Made by a program: the position numbers and the translations under genes | Part shown: positions 1-11,638 of the stretch, piece after piece | Layout of the letters: every line of letters starts with the position of its first letter | Numbering within the stretch: position 1 is the first letter of the stretch | Origin: Rosa chinensis | Lineage: Eukaryota > Streptophyta > Magnoliopsida > Rosales > Rosaceae | Assembly: GCF_002994745.2 (NCBI RefSeq) | Contig: NC_037089.1 | Coordinates: 14,216,141-14,280,140 of the forward strand | Direction of reading: 5' to 3' | DNA: 64,000 bases | The notes under the pieces: model-generated | Database searches by the model: none | What the model was told of the DNA's origin: nothing | What the model saw: only the letters and a program-made list of their open reading frames with translations

Positions 1-83
1 TTCTTCGTATCGCGTCTTCTTCTACTACAGACTTCTCCGGTTCTCTCAAAGGAAACCAGCTGGAGCCTCTTCCTTCGCATCTG

Positions 84-554
84 GTATGTTCTCTTCTTCA
101 GTTCTTCTTGATTGAATTATGGCTTGTGATGGTTTGTGGGTTTTGTGCATCTGATTTGTGGGTTGATGGGTCTGTGCGTCTGATTGAATTATGGCTTGCT
201 GGTCGTTGTGAAGTTCTGATGGTTTATGAATATGATAATGGAGTTAATGAAGTTCTGATGGTTTATGAATATGATAATGGACTATATTTGTTAATGGCTT
301 GTAAATTGTGAGATGTGTCAATGGTTTGTGAATACTGAATTGTGATATGCATGCAGGCCCCCTTCCATATTCTTGCCACGTCCTTTACCATCATCAAAGA
401 CTTTAATAATGGCTTAGTGATAATCATGAATTCACATTACATTTTGTCTAAATTAGATTGGTCATGTTAAGGTTCTCTTATTAAACTGATAATGCTTTAT
501 GAAGTTGATTGGCACATGAAATTGGTGATTAATAAAATTGGTGACAATTTGCAG
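84..554 (+). other. putative 5'-UTR intron of the hAT transposase
   Basis: A CTG|GTATGT donor at 83/84 and a TTTGCAG acceptor ending at 554 bracket an AT-rich stretch just before the ATG at 559. Positions 1-83 look like a pyrimidine-rich leader exon. This is inferred from splice signals only. Confidence 0.4.
211..288 (+). repeat. 39-bp direct tandem duplication
   Basis: A 39-bp unit starting AAGTTCTGATGG occurs at 211-249 and again at 250-288, nearly identical. It lies in the putative 5'-UTR intron of the hAT element. Confidence 0.85.
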
Positions 555-558
555 GACC

Positions 559-2882
559 ATGAGTGGAGATAGAACACCTCCTATTAGTTCAAGTGCCGGG
601 TCTGTTAATGCCGATACTAGTAGTGGAGCTGCTGATCCTGAAAAAATATAGTGCAAGATGATAAGGCACCGTTGTGGAAATTTGTGAAGAAGATTAAGAA
701 ACAGCAAGGTGAAGGATGTTGGAGCTGGCAGTGCAATTTCTGTAAATTGCACTACAACGGTTCTTATACTAGAGTTCGTAGTCATTTGTTGAAAGAATCA
801 ACAGCGGGAGTGGCAATTTGCAACAAGGTTACTCCTCATGCCTTTACTCAGATGTCCAAGTTGGTGAGAGAATGCAAGGAAAGATTAATGAATGCAGCTC
901 CTAGACAAGTTCCTCTACCATCACAAGGACAGCAAGGGGGGAGTTCCACCAACAGCAGCTATGAAATGAGTTATCCTGCATATACACAAGCACCAATAAC
1001 AAGTATTGGTGGAAAAAAGAGGAAATCAGCTGCTGGTTCTGTTGAAAAGGCCTTCCAAAACTCAGCTAGGGAGCAATGCGATGGTGAGGTTGCAAGGATG
1101 TTCTACACCGGTGGCTTATCTTTCAATCTAGCTAGAAATCCACACTATCGGAACTCCTACATTCGTGCTTCTACCCTTCCAGGCTACATTCCACCAGGTT
1201 ACAATGCTCTGAGGACCACACTTCTTGCAAAAGAAAGGAAAAATATTGAGCATCATTTGAAGCCAATCAAGCTTACATGGAAAGATAAGGGTGTAAGTCT
1301 TTGTAGTGATGGTTGGTCTGATTCACAAAGAAGACCCTTGATTAATGTGATAGCCACTTGTGAGAGTGGTCCGATGATGTTGAAGGCTATAAACTGTGAG
1401 GGGGAGTTCAAGGATTATGCATTAATTGCAGATTTGATTATAGATTCCATTAAAGAAGTGGGTTGGGAACATGTAGTGCAAGTGGTTACCGACAATGCTC
1501 CTGTTTGTTCAAAGGCCGGTGCCTTGATAGCAAGTAAGTATCCTACTATTTTTTGGACACCATGTGTAGTGCATACTTTAAATCTTGCTGTCAAGAATAT
1601 TTGCACACCTTCATTAGTACCAAGCAATGCGGATGTGTTTGAAGCATGTTGTTGGATACAGCCAGTTTCTGAGGATGTTATGTTTATCAAGAACTTCATT
1701 ATGAATCATGGAATGAGATTGGTCATGTTCAATGACCATTGCAATTTGAAGTTGCTTTCGGTTGCTCCCACAAGGTTTGCATCTACACTAATCATGCTGA
1801 AGAGGTTTAGGCAAATCAAAAATGGATTGCAACAGATGGTCATCAGTCCAAAGTGGGATGATTACAAGGAAGATGATGTTAGGAAGGCAGCTTCTGTGAA
1901 GGAGAAATTGTTAGACGAGTTGTTGTGGGATGACATTGATTACATCCTTTCTTTTACTGAGCCTATCTATGACATGATCAGGAAAGCAGACACTGATAGG
2001 CCTTCTCTTCATTTGGTGTATGAATGGTGGGATAGTATGATTGAAAAAGTGAAGAAGGCAATCTATAGGAAAGAAAGGAAGCAACATGATCAAGAGTCTC
2101 CATTTTGGGATGCGGTGTATAAGATTTTAATGTCTCGTTGGTCCAAGAGCAATACTCCCCTCCATTGCTTGGCATATTCATTGAATCCCAAGTAAGTATA
2201 ACTTGTGTTTCTCCTTTTGCTTGTTTGTTTAATCTTTCATAAATTGTAATGTGAATTATTCTTATTTTATTTCTAGGTATTATAGTTCGGAATGGCTTAG
2301 TGAAGATACTAATCGGGTTGCTCCCCATAAAGATTTAGAGATTACAAGGGAGAGGAAAAATTGTATCCTTAGATACTTTGCCAATGAAGATGATCGAAGG
2401 AGAGTTAACATAGAATTTGCCAATTTTTCTATGTGTATGCAAGAGTTTGGAAGTGGAGATGCTATGAAGGATAGGTTTATTATGGAGCCTATAACATGGT
2501 GGGCTGTCCATGGTGCTTCGGCACCATCTCTCCAAGCCATAGCCTTCAAGGTTCTAGGTCAACCTTGTTCTTCTTCATGTTGTGAAAGAAATTGGAGTAC
2601 TTACAATTTCATTTACTCTGTGAGGAGGAACAAGATAGCACCACAAAGAGCGGAAGATTTGGTGTTTGTGCATACCAATCTTCGCCTTTTAGCTAGGAGA
2701 AGCCCAAACTACAATGAAAGTGCAACTCAAATGTGGGATGTTGGAGGTGATGAGTTTGATTCCTTGGTGTTGGAAGACTTGAGATTGCTAACCTCTCACT
2801 TGATGAACCACAATTAGAGGGGGTTTTGTTTAATGTTGATGATGAAGATGAAGACCTTGAGGATGTTGTCCAAGTTGAATGA
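559..2882 (+). pseudogene. hAT transposase, two exons, frameshifted near both ends
   Basis: This gene encodes a cut-and-paste transposase. The exons are 559-2191 and 2277-2882. An N-terminal BED zinc finger (C-x2-C followed by YNGSYTRVRSHLL) covers about 690-790. A DUF659/RNase-H-like core covers about 1200-1620 and includes SDGWSD and the TDNAPVC and CVVHTLNL motifs. The C-terminal hAT dimerisation region (WWAVHG, CCERNWS) lies in exon 2. The ATG at 559 reads 30 codons and hits TAG at 649-651. The transposase frame is reached only if the A-run at 641-646 differs by one base. A second slip near 2777 ends exon 2 early at TAG 2815-2817, while the typical acidic hAT tail continues in another frame to TGA 2880-2882. 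The central frame 651-2815 is otherwise open, so the copy is young or the breaks are sequencing errors. Confidence 0.85.
2192..2276 (+). other. intron of the hAT transposase
   Basis: A GTAAGT donor at 2192 and a TTCTAG acceptor ending at 2276 join codons to give the common hAT sequence NPKYYSSEWL across the junction. The intron is 85 bp. Confidence 0.85.
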
Positions 2883-3157
2883 AGTTGATAGTTATGAACC
2901 TTGATTATGAACATTTTATTTGAAACTTTGGATTGATAATGTTTAACTTGATAAACTAGTATTTTGTTTATGTTTCATATGTTTTTTTCTTCTTCTTAAT
3001 TTATATATAGATACACATATATTTATATATTTATTAAAATATATTTTAATTGACGTATCCTTCCCGTACCCGTATCCTATTACATTTAAGATTTGTCGAA
3101 TCCACGTATCGCACCGTATCGTATCCGGATATGCGTACCCGTATCGGTGCAACTTAG
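2883..3157 (+). repeat. hAT 3' untranslated and subterminal repeat region
   Basis: After the transposase comes AT-rich sequence. Between 3054 and 3146 there is a cluster of CGTATCC/CGTACCC/CGTATCG words in both orientations. Subterminal repeats of this kind bind hAT transposases. No gene is seen here. Confidence 0.6.
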
Positions 3158-3436
3158 GGTGCAGGTGAGGTTGGTTCTCGAGGGGTATTTTTGGGATTTT
3201 ACCAAACAAAATCTATAAAAAAAAAAAAAGAAGAAGCCAAAACTACGTCGTTTGGGATATGACCGCCTCAGTCTTTTATAGGCTTCCCTCCACATTTTCA
3301 AAACCAAAACTGAGAGCCTCACAAACTTCCCTCACTCTCTCTCGCTCGAGCTCTCTCTCTCTCTCTCTCGATCGCTCTCTGTAACTTAGCTAGGGTTTTG
3401 CTCGATCACAATCTCAGTTGAGACCTCGAACCGAAG
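3158..3436 (+). promoter_or_regulatory. promoter and 5' leader of the kinase pseudogene
   Basis: A TATA-like CTTTTATAGG lies at about 3273-3282. It is followed by a pyrimidine-rich leader with a (CT)n run around 3350-3369, common in plant 5' leaders, and then the ATG at 3437. Confidence 0.45.
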
Positions 3437-3780
3437 ATGGAGTTTCCAGCTGTAGGTATGCTCGATCGTGCTGATTTCAATTCTACATTTCGATTGTCGA
3501 TGAAATTTCGAATGCTCTCCGATGCTTATTTGTGCTTAATTTTGTGGATCTGAACCTAAATTGAACTTGCTGTACTAGTTGTGCTTAATTTCCTGGAAGA
3601 ATTCGTGTTGGTTATGTGGAACTAGTGGTGATTTGATCCTAATTTTTATACTAATTTGTTATCTGAATTCTGAAGGCATTTGATCACTTGTGTTGTGGTG
3701 GATTTGGTGGCGTAGTATAGTAGAGATCCAAGTCGTTTAACTAGGCCTAAAATTTCATCTCTGAATTTGGAATCTGAGTG

Positions 3781-3908
3781 CTTAATTTCTGTTTTTGGCA
3801 TCAAAGTAAACAAAGGAAAGTGAAATGCCCCTAGTTTATATTTGCTTAATTTCTGTTTTGGCATCAGAGTAAACAAAGTGAAATGCCCCTAGTTTATATT
3901 TATATACT
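3781..3908 (+). repeat. 64-bp imperfect tandem duplication in kinase intron 1
   Basis: The unit beginning CTTAATTTCTG starts at 3781 and again at 3845, and includes the shared text AAATGCCCCTAGTTTATATT. The two copies differ by small indels. Confidence 0.8.
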
Positions 3909-3960
3909 GAATGCTTCGATGGAGTGTGAAACTCACCTGAATTTAGAAACTTGAATGGGA

Positions 3961-4211
3961 TGTTAGAATAAGAGAACAATATGAAGTAGAGAAGGATTAT
4001 TGGAACTGAATTGCCTTATAATTGATTGAGAGAGGCTCTGTATAAATAGAGCGTAAAAAACAAACTAAGCAAAAAATCTGGAACAACTACCCATGACTAA
4101 CAACTCCTAAGTTTATGGGATTTCCCTAAAGACTTGGTAAACAAAACAAACTCCTAGTAGACTAGGACTTTTACTTATTCAAAGCTAATTCAAAACATAA
4201 AACACCTAACA
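3961..4211 (-). repeat. Copia-A 3' LTR
   Basis: 251 bp, starting TGTTAG and ending CTAACA on the plus strand, and matching 8512-8762. It contains TATAAATA. The preceding TSD is TGGGA. Confidence 0.95.
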
Positions 4212-4225
4212 ATTGCCCCCTTAAA
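4212..4225 (-). other. Copia-A polypurine tract
   Basis: On the minus strand a purine run, AAGGGGGCAAT, lies directly against the 3' LTR. It would prime plus-strand DNA synthesis. Confidence 0.8.
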
Positions 4226-4239
4226 CTGATAGTCGATCA

Positions 4240-7200
4240 TCAAGACATCAGATTAACTAAGAAACTCCAGCGAGTCAATCCACATGCATCAGTAATATCA
4301 CCAGCAACTTCTTTCCTAGAACACATACCAAGTAGTCCTCGCAGCCTCATAAATGTAGCAACCTTGAGAGGCTTTGTTAGGATATCAGCAATCTGATCTT
4401 CACTTTTACAATGAACCAACTCAATGATGCCATCCTTTGTCAAATCACGAAGGAAATTGTACCTTACATCAATGTGTTTGCTCCTGCCATGTAACACCGG
4501 ATTCTTTGACAACTTGATGGTAGAACTATTGTCACAATAAACTGCAGTAGCTTCCACTTGAGGAAAATTTAATTCTCCAAGCATTCTCCTTAACCATACT
4601 GCTTGACAAGCACATGATGCTCCGGCAATGAACTCGGCTTCAGTTGTTGACAAAGAGACAACTTGATGCTTCTTTGATGACCAAGAAACAGCCCCACTAC
4701 CCATCATAAACACATAACCAGAAGTACTCCTTCTATCATTTACATCCCCAGCATAATCACTATCAGTAAACCCAACAAGTTTTGACATTTCTCCCTTGTT
4801 ATAAAAGATACCAAAATCAATTGTACCTTTCAAGTAGCGTAATACCTTGTTTGCAGTAGGGATGTGTTGCTCAGTTGGATACTCCATAAACCTGCTAATA
4901 AGGCTTACTGCAAACATTATATCAGGCCTTGTGGCTGTGAGGTACATCAGACTACCAACAATTTGTTTGAAGAATGTGCTGTCAACCTTCTTGCTTTTAG
5001 GATCGTTAGCCAACTTCGATCCTAGTTCAGGATTTTTAACCAACTTCAATCCTGGTTCTGCTGGGATTGCAACAGAATTGCAGTTCTTCATCTCAAACTT
5101 CTCCAACACCTCCAGTGCGTACTTCTTTTGTGTAATGAAGATTCCAGCTGCTGATTGTACTACCTCAATGCCAAGGAAGTAATGCATCATTCCCAGGTCC
5201 GTCATATCAAACTCCTCCATCATAGACTTCTTGAAATCATGAAACATCAGCTCATCATTTCTGGTGTAGATTAGATCATCTACATAGTACATACAAGCAA
5301 ACAATCAAGTACTTCCCTGCAACTCCACATTTGATGTACAAAGTATGCTCATAAGGACACTTTTTGAACCCAGCTCCAGCAAAGTAGGCATCTATACGGC
5401 TATACCAAGCTCTAGGTGCTTGTTTAAGCCCGTAAAGAGCCTTTTTCAGCTTGTAGACTTTCTTCTCACTTCCTTTTTTGCACATAACCAGTGGGTTGAT
5501 CAACATACACCTACTCTTTCAACTCTCCATGCAAAAACGCAGATTTAACATCCAACTGAAAGATAGGCCAAGCATTTTGTGCTGCAATTGAGATCACCAA
5601 CCTAATTATGTCAAGCCTCACCACTGGAGTGAAAACTTCCCTATAATCAACACCATACTCTTGCTTGTATCCCTTTGCTACCAACCGAGCTTTGTGCTTC
5701 TCCACTTCTCCCTTTTCATTCAACTTGGTATTGAAGACCCATTTCACTCCTATAGTCTTCTGCCCCTTTGGAAGATCAGTAAGCTCCCAAGTGTCATTTT
5801 TCTCTATTGCTCTTATCTCTGCATCCATAGCATTCTGCCATTTATTTTCTTTGACCGCATCCTCAAAAGTTAAAGGATCACAGTCTGCAAATAAAATCAA
5901 ATGAGCAAGTTGATCATCATCATAAAATTCATCTCCACTTACATAGTGAATCATCCATGCAGGTCTCTTCCTGTTTGGTCTTTGAGATTCTGAGCTTGGA
6001 GCTGCTGCTTGAGCTTCATGTATTGGCTGCTCATTTGTCATGTCTTCGGTAGGAGAGATTCGCAGCTGCACTCCTACTGTAGGAGGGATTTGTTGCTGCA
6101 CTTCTAATTGTTCTTCATCAAAGCTCATAGGTATTTGCTTCCATTGGGTGCTCTTGTCTGCCCAATTCCATGTGCTCTCCTCATCAAAAACAACATCTCG
6201 GCTGATCACAATCTTCTTCGTGATGGGATTATATAATTTGTAGGCTTTGGATTGCTTACTCACTCCAAGAAATATGCATTTTTCACCCTTGTCATCAAGC
6301 TTCTTTCTTTTTTGATCTGGAATGTGAGCATAAGCAATGCAACCAAATATTTTGAAGTGATCAACAGCAGGTTTACCTCCATTCCATGCCTCTTGTGGAG
6401 TCATATTTTGAACAGCAAATGTAGGGCTTCTGTTCAATATATGAATGCTCCAATTTACTGCCTCCGGCCAAAAAGACTTCCCAATTCCTCCTCTTGCAAG
6501 CATGCTTCGTACCATATTTACAATAGTACGATTCTTCCTTTCACATACACCATTTTGCTGTGGTGTATAGGTTGTAGTAAGCTGCTTCCGAATTCCATGC
6601 AAAGCACAAAAACTCACAAACTCCTGTGAGTTGTACTCACCACCACGATCAGTCCTCAGGATCTTAATAGGTTTGCCAACCTCCTTCTCAACTAGAACTT
6701 TAAAGCTTCTAAATGTAGCAAGAGCTTCTGATTTTTCTAACAAAAAATAAACCCATGTTTTCCGGCTATAATCATCAACAAAAGAAATAAAGTACTTCTT
6801 TTTACCATTAGATTCCGGAGAGATGGGTCCACATATGTCAGAATGAACTAGCTCAAGTGGTGCACGAGCTCTCCAGGCTTTTCCTTTTGGGAATGACTCA
6901 CGATGCTGCTTGCCAACACAACAATCTTCACATACTTTGTTGGAGGGAGGACAGATTTGAGGAAGACCAGTAACCATCTTCTTCTGATATAGTGTCTGCA
7001 ATCCATTAAAATTCAAATGACCATAGCGAAAATGCCATAGCCATGTTGAATCTTTTATCTCAGTCAAATGGCATGAATGAGCACTCTTGATTCGCAGCGA
7101 AAACAGTCTGTTTGGCGTCATCTTTACATGAGCAATTAGACCTCTTTAAGGATCATAAACTTCACAAGCACCTTCCCTGATTGTAGACACATATCCCTTC

Positions 7201-8438
7201 TCTTGAAGCTGACCAATACTCAACAGGTTACTCTTCAAATCAGGAACATAGAACACATTGGAGATTGTTTCAATATGATCAGCTTTAGTTCTAATTCGAA
7301 TATCACCCTTGCCCATAACATTTACAGTAGAATTATCACCAAACCTTACAACATTGCGAAATTCTTCATCCAAAACAGAGAAAGATGACTTACTACCACA
7401 CATGTGATTGCTACACCCGGAGTCTAAGTACCATGTGTTTGCTTCAGGCTCCTCCATCAGAAGTGTCTCTTCTTCCTCTTCCTTTTTCTCTGCAAAATTG
7501 GACTGCTCCCCATTCTTTTGCTTGTCTTTATGAAGCTTCGCATAACACTCCGAACGAAAGTGACCAAGCCCATGACATCTGAAGCATTCAACCTTGGACT
7601 TATCAAAATGCCCCCTGCCACTACCTTGGGAATTTGAGGACTGATGATCGTAGTAGTGAAGATCATGTTTGGTCCTATCGTAGGATTGAAGATCATGTCG
7701 GGTCCTACTGCCACTGCCATCTCGAAAGCCTCTGCCTCTACCTCTCCAAGTCCCACGACCTCTTCCTCTTGTTGGAAAACCACCATTTGTTGCTACTTTC
7801 AAGGCTTCTTGCTCCTCTCCATTATTTCGATTGAGTTTTTGCTCATGTACGAGCAACGAACTCTGCAGCTCATCCACTGATAACTGATCAATGTCTTTGG
7901 ATTCTTCAATGGAGCAGACTATGTAGTTGAACTTGTCAGTCAAGGAGCGAAGTATCTTCTCCACCACAGTAACATCTTGCATCTGTTCGCCATGGGTTCA
8001 CATCCTATTTGCCACTGACATAACTCTTGAAAAATAATCTGAAACAGACTCACCAACCTTCATCTCAAGGGTCTCAAACTCTCGACGTAGTGCTTGGAGC
8101 TGAGAGCGTTTCACTCTTGCATTGCCTTCATACTTCTTTTTCAGCGAGTCCCATATCTGCTTCGCTGTGTCCTTTTGGAGAATGGTCTCCAAAATTGCAC
8201 GGTCAATTGCCTGAAAGAGGTAATTCTTTACCTTGAGATCTTTCAGCTTCAACTCATCCAACGTCCTTCTCTGTGCAGCCGTCATCCCCTCTCAAGTGGC
8301 AGGCTCAATAAAGCCTGTCTCAATGAGGCTCCAATACTCCTTCGACCTCAGAAAGTTCTCCATTAGCATGCTCCAATGGTCATAGTGACCATCAAAGCGT
8401 GGTATTGAAGGCTGCACGTAATTGTTCTCTGTTGCCAT
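4240..8438 (-). pseudogene. Copia-A gag-pol polyprotein, multiply broken
   Basis: The probable start is the ATG at 8438-8436. In order it shows a gag (UBN2-like) region, a CCHC zinc knuckle CFRCHGLGHFRSEC (about 7586-7542), protease WYLDSGCSNHMCG (about 7433), a GAG-pre-integrase region, an integrase core with SDICGP, and RT. The RT has LDVKSAFLHGEL before the break and YVDD at about 5283. RNase H ends in ADILTKPL. Breaks in the main frame are TGA 8294-8292, TGA 8000-7998, TAA 7148-7146 and TAG 5513-5511. Frameshifts lie near the T-run at about 5475 and near 5290-5305. The LTRs are still about 97-98% alike, so decay has been fast or the copy was made from a defective template. Confidence 0.9.
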
Positions 8439-8490
8439 AACCCTTGCTGCTGCAAGATACACAAAGCTAGTGCTTTTCACCTCAGGCCCA

Positions 8491-8508
8491 GTGGGGGCTC
8501 TGATACCA
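8491..8508 (-). other. Copia-A primer-binding site (tRNA-iMet)
   Basis: The minus strand reads TGGTATCAGAGCCCCCAC three bases from the 5' LTR. This is the classic complement of the initiator methionine tRNA 3' end used by plant copia elements. Confidence 0.9.
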
Positions 8509-8511
8509 GAT

Positions 8512-8762
8512 TGTTAGAATAAGAGAACGATATGAAATAGAGAAGGATTATTGGAACTGAATTGCCTTATAATTGATTGAGAGAGGCTCTGTATAAATAG
8601 AGCGTACAAAATAAACTAGGCAAAAAATCTGGAACAACTACCCATGACTAACAACTCCTAAGTTCATGGGATTTCCCTAAAGACTTGGTAAACAAAACAA
8701 ACTCCTAGTAGACTAGGACTTTTACTTATTCAAAGCTAATTCAAAACATAAAACACCTAACA
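8512..8762 (-). repeat. Copia-A 5' LTR
   Basis: 251 bp, the partner of 3961-4211. It is followed by the TSD TGGGA at 8763-8767. Confidence 0.95.
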
Positions 8763-9386
8763 TGGGATTCCGCCAATGAATTTTTGATATATGTCTCAGT
8801 AAATGAGGAATGTGTAAATGGAGGTGAACTTATTTGATGTTGAATGTGTGAATTGTTTTTGATAGATGCTGATGACAATCCTCAAGACAACGGGCCTCAG
8901 ATGATGGGTCAGATTAGGTGTCCGATAACAGGAATTGTCATCAATACATATTTGGCACCACCTGGTGATAACCAGGTGATAAACATTATTTCAATAGATT
9001 GTTATGGAATGTGCTTTTGAGGTTTGGCAATAAGTATTGACATGATTTCTTTCTCTTTAATAATTGTGAAGCAGCTGCCCTCGTTTTTGTTGTCGCATTT
9101 TACGGAGCACAGAGTACTTGGTAACCCAATTAACACTAATTTGCTCATTTATGATTTCTTTTTCTTCTCTCTTAAATACTTTGTTTTTTGAATTATATTT
9201 TCTTTGCAAGGTTAGGGAGGATATGCAACCGTAGTACAATGCACAAACACGTTTGATGAGCAGGACTATGCCATCAAGAAAATTCCCATTGGAGAAGTGA
9301 TTGAAGATAATCCCGAGTCACAAGCTTTCAGCTATGCATCTCTTGTAAGGTAAGAGTTAAAAATGCAGCAGCCTTGTAGTTTTCAG

Positions 9387-9450
9387 GCGATGTTGAGTAA
9401 TATTTGGTGCATTTTTCATGCGATGTTGAGTAATATTTGGTGCATTTTCT
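9387..9450 (+). repeat. 33-bp tandem duplication in a kinase intron
   Basis: The text GCGATGTTGAGTAATATTTG and following bases occur twice in a row just before the exon at 9454. Confidence 0.75.
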
Positions 9451-10767
9451 AAGGAGGCGAGAGTATGGGCCCGGCTTAATCACCGGAATATCGTCCGATA
9501 CTATGAGGTAATGTGCCAAGTCCAAAGCTTAACTTCACCATTTTGTTACCGTAAGTTCTTGATATCATAGCCGTTCTTTTTTTGGTTCAGTCTTGGACTG
9601 AAAACAAGTACTGCGGTTTGCTTGATGAAGATTGGGATGGGGACCCAATAGAAACAGAAAATCCATGCTTGTACATTCAATTGGAACTATGTGCCAGGTA
9701 ATATATAATCATACACATTTAGATATAAATGTTTAAATGCAACTAGAGTTTAATATTTACAGATTCATACGTTATACTTTGATACATAAGAGATCAAGAA
9801 AAAAGACCCAGCCAAACTGGTCATCTGCCATGTTATTCACTCATGCTTTATATTGATCTGCCCTCCTCAACTCCTGCAAGCAAGCAAATGAACTTTTTTC
9901 AGTTTATATTCTAGCTAATTCTATAACAATCCTAGAAGTCATACAAACAGCAGAGATTGAATACATCAAATTCAGAAATGAGTTTATCAGGGTATGAAGG
10001 TTAAATGACATACCTTTCCGTTTTGCTTCCAAGCCACAGTCCTCAAGATTAATGAGTTACAAATCAGAATGCATGAAAAGAAGTAACATCAGTGAGATTT
10101 TATGTTGTATGTGGAGCTAACAGTTCTCTGTGTTTCTGCAGTTCCTTGGAACACAAGCTGCAGCCAAATGAACAATGCATGAACAATTGGACCACCAGAG
10201 AAGTGTGACTTGTGAAAGGTCTGAACCACATTCATGGCAAAGGGATAATGCACGGAGATATCACCAAGGCGAACATTCTCTTCTGCAATGGTGAAGCCAA
10301 AATCTCTGATTTTGGACTTGGTGAGTCAGAGTTTAACTTTGATTTTGAGTAGTAATGGATCTACCTAGGACTCATAATGATCTAACAATTTATTGTTTAA
10401 AAATGTTTTTGCAGCCCGTACAATTGGGGCAAAGAATGATGAGGTTTACATGAAGGCGTTCCAACCTTATAGAGCACCTGAGAGGAAGACTGCTGATGCA
10501 GATGTCAAGGCTGATATATACAGCTTGGGAACCCTTTTATTCGAGATGCTACAGCCCTTTACAACAGATAGCCACAGAGGTGTTGTTCTTACTGCCTTGA
10601 GGGATACGAAAATCTTTCCGAAAGGCTGGACTGATAACCCAGTAAGGACATGGGTGCTGGGAATGATAAATAATGCCCCATCAGAAAGACCCTCAGCATC
10701 AGATCTTCTGCACCACCGCGAAAGGATTAAGGCCGATATTCTAAGGTCTGAGGCAATGCCCAGTTAA

Positions 10768-11432
10768 TGAAATCTCAATCCATATGCAGCATAAGTCCTG
10801 GCTTCATTCTCATAAAACTGTTTGATTTGGAAGGAATGATACTACCAAGTTCTAAGGCAATGTCTAGATAAAAATATTTTTGTCTGTATGCAGCATAAGT
10901 CCTGGCTTCACTTCCTAGAAGGGTTCATTTGAAAGACAAGTAGCAGGCATTTAAACATGAGATTCTAAGACTGTGACATTTCTATCATGATGACTGTAGA
11001 TTCCGAAATTTTATTCCTACAGCACAACTATTCAGCTTTTGTTTAGTATGCTTGAATGCTTGATACAACAAGTATAAAAGCAAACACGCCTAACCAATGT
11101 GGGAATATGCTTTTGTATTTCTATAGAATCTTAGACAGCCTGAATATTTTGTCTCTTCTGGAATAGATGGTGTCAATACATTATTTTTTCAAAGTGCAAT
11201 CAGTGATAATGTGAAGGAAATGGATGTTAAAACATGAAAAGAGGTGGTGGAAGAACAGCACTTGGTGCAATAACCAAAAGTTCAAACAAAATTTTTGCAG
11301 TAGTTGCTCTATGAGGGTGGAAATAAGATATCTCTGACAGGTTTGATATCATTAGCCAAAAAAAAAAAAAAACATAAGTATCTAAAGTTTAAAACCCAGA
11401 CTCACTTCATCATACTACCACCAAGACTATTC
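10768..11432. other. 3' flank of the kinase pseudogene, with partial duplication
   Basis: No gene is seen. The end of the kinase gene is partly repeated here: GCAGCATAAGTCCTGGCTTC occurs at about 10786 and again at about 10890, each preceded by similar text resembling the gene's last codons. Confidence 0.6.
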
Positions 11433-11443
11433 AATGTTCCCAG

Positions 11444-11638
11444 ACACACTTCATCATACTGCAAGTGGCCTAATGGTTCTTGCCTAGTTGGGTGTGCTCC
11501 CCAACCTAGGTTCGAACCCCGAAGCTGTCAAAGTGGCCAGGCACTGTGCTGCAATGCACAGTTGGAGCATTTCACATGCGCCGAAGGGGTTTATCTTGGG
11601 CCTAGGAAGTCTTTGGGTTCCCCTTGACAAAGTCAAAA
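11444..11638 (+). mobile_element. tRNA-derived SINE with target-site duplication
   Basis: A perfect RNA polymerase III box A (TGGCCTAATGG, 11466-11476) and box B (GGTTCGAACCC, 11509-11519) lie 32 bp apart. The 195-bp body ends in an A-run and is bounded by the 11-bp direct repeat AATGTTCCCAG at 11433-11443 and 11639-11649. SINEs have no protein and rely on LINE machinery. The first 18 bp before box A could be part of the element or older flank. Confidence 0.85.

Larger units (their letters stand above)
1..3157 (+). mobile_element. hAT-superfamily DNA transposon, 5' end outside the window
   Basis: The sequence shows a BED-finger/DUF659/hAT-dimerisation transposase (559-2882) followed by a 3' region dense in CGTATC/CGTACC words. 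That region ends near 3157 with the subterminal motif CGTATCGGTGCAACTTAG, which is typical of plant hAT elements with CTAAGTTGCACC-type ends. No matching 5' terminus or 8-bp target duplication is visible, because the left end must lie before position 1. A kinase pseudogene promoter begins directly downstream. The exact right terminus is inferred. Confidence 0.75.
3961..8762 (-). mobile_element. Copia-A, complete but decayed Ty1/copia retrotransposon
   Basis: This is a 4,802-bp element inside intron 1 of the kinase pseudogene, oriented opposite to it. It has 251-bp LTRs (TGTTAG...CTAACA), a 5-bp TSD TGGGA at 3956-3960 and 8763-8767, an initiator-tRNA-Met primer site, and a polypurine tract. 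By eye the LTRs differ at about six positions. The single polyprotein has gag, protease, integrase, RT and RNase H in copia order but carries four nonsense codons and two frameshifts, so it cannot move on its own. Confidence 0.95.
3437..10767 (+). pseudogene. GCN2/PEK-like eIF2-alpha kinase relative, disabled
   Basis: The kinase fold is spread over exons 3437-3455, 8866-8975, 9072-9120, 9211-9344, 9454-9507, 9591-9697, 10141-10320 and 10415-10767. Visible motifs are GGYATVV (P-loop), the YAIKK lysine, LYIQLELC (the GCN2/PEK hinge style), MHGD (in place of HRD), SDFGLA and YRAPER, then subdomains IX-XI. Three lesions are seen: in-frame TAG at 9213-9215 inside the glycine loop, in-frame TGA at 10205-10207, and an extra T in the catalytic loop at about 10259-10261. 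The last exon is clean and keeps its stop. Intron 1 (3456-8865) holds a complete copia element. The parent family phosphorylates eIF2-alpha under stress; this copy should not make a full kinase. Phases match at all junctions except the inserted T. Other eIF2AK-like assignments are possible. Confidence 0.75.

Noticed and set aside
11461..11540. A functional tRNA gene at the pol III boxes
   Set aside because: Boxes A and B are present but no cloverleaf closes around them, and an A-run end plus TSD show a SINE.
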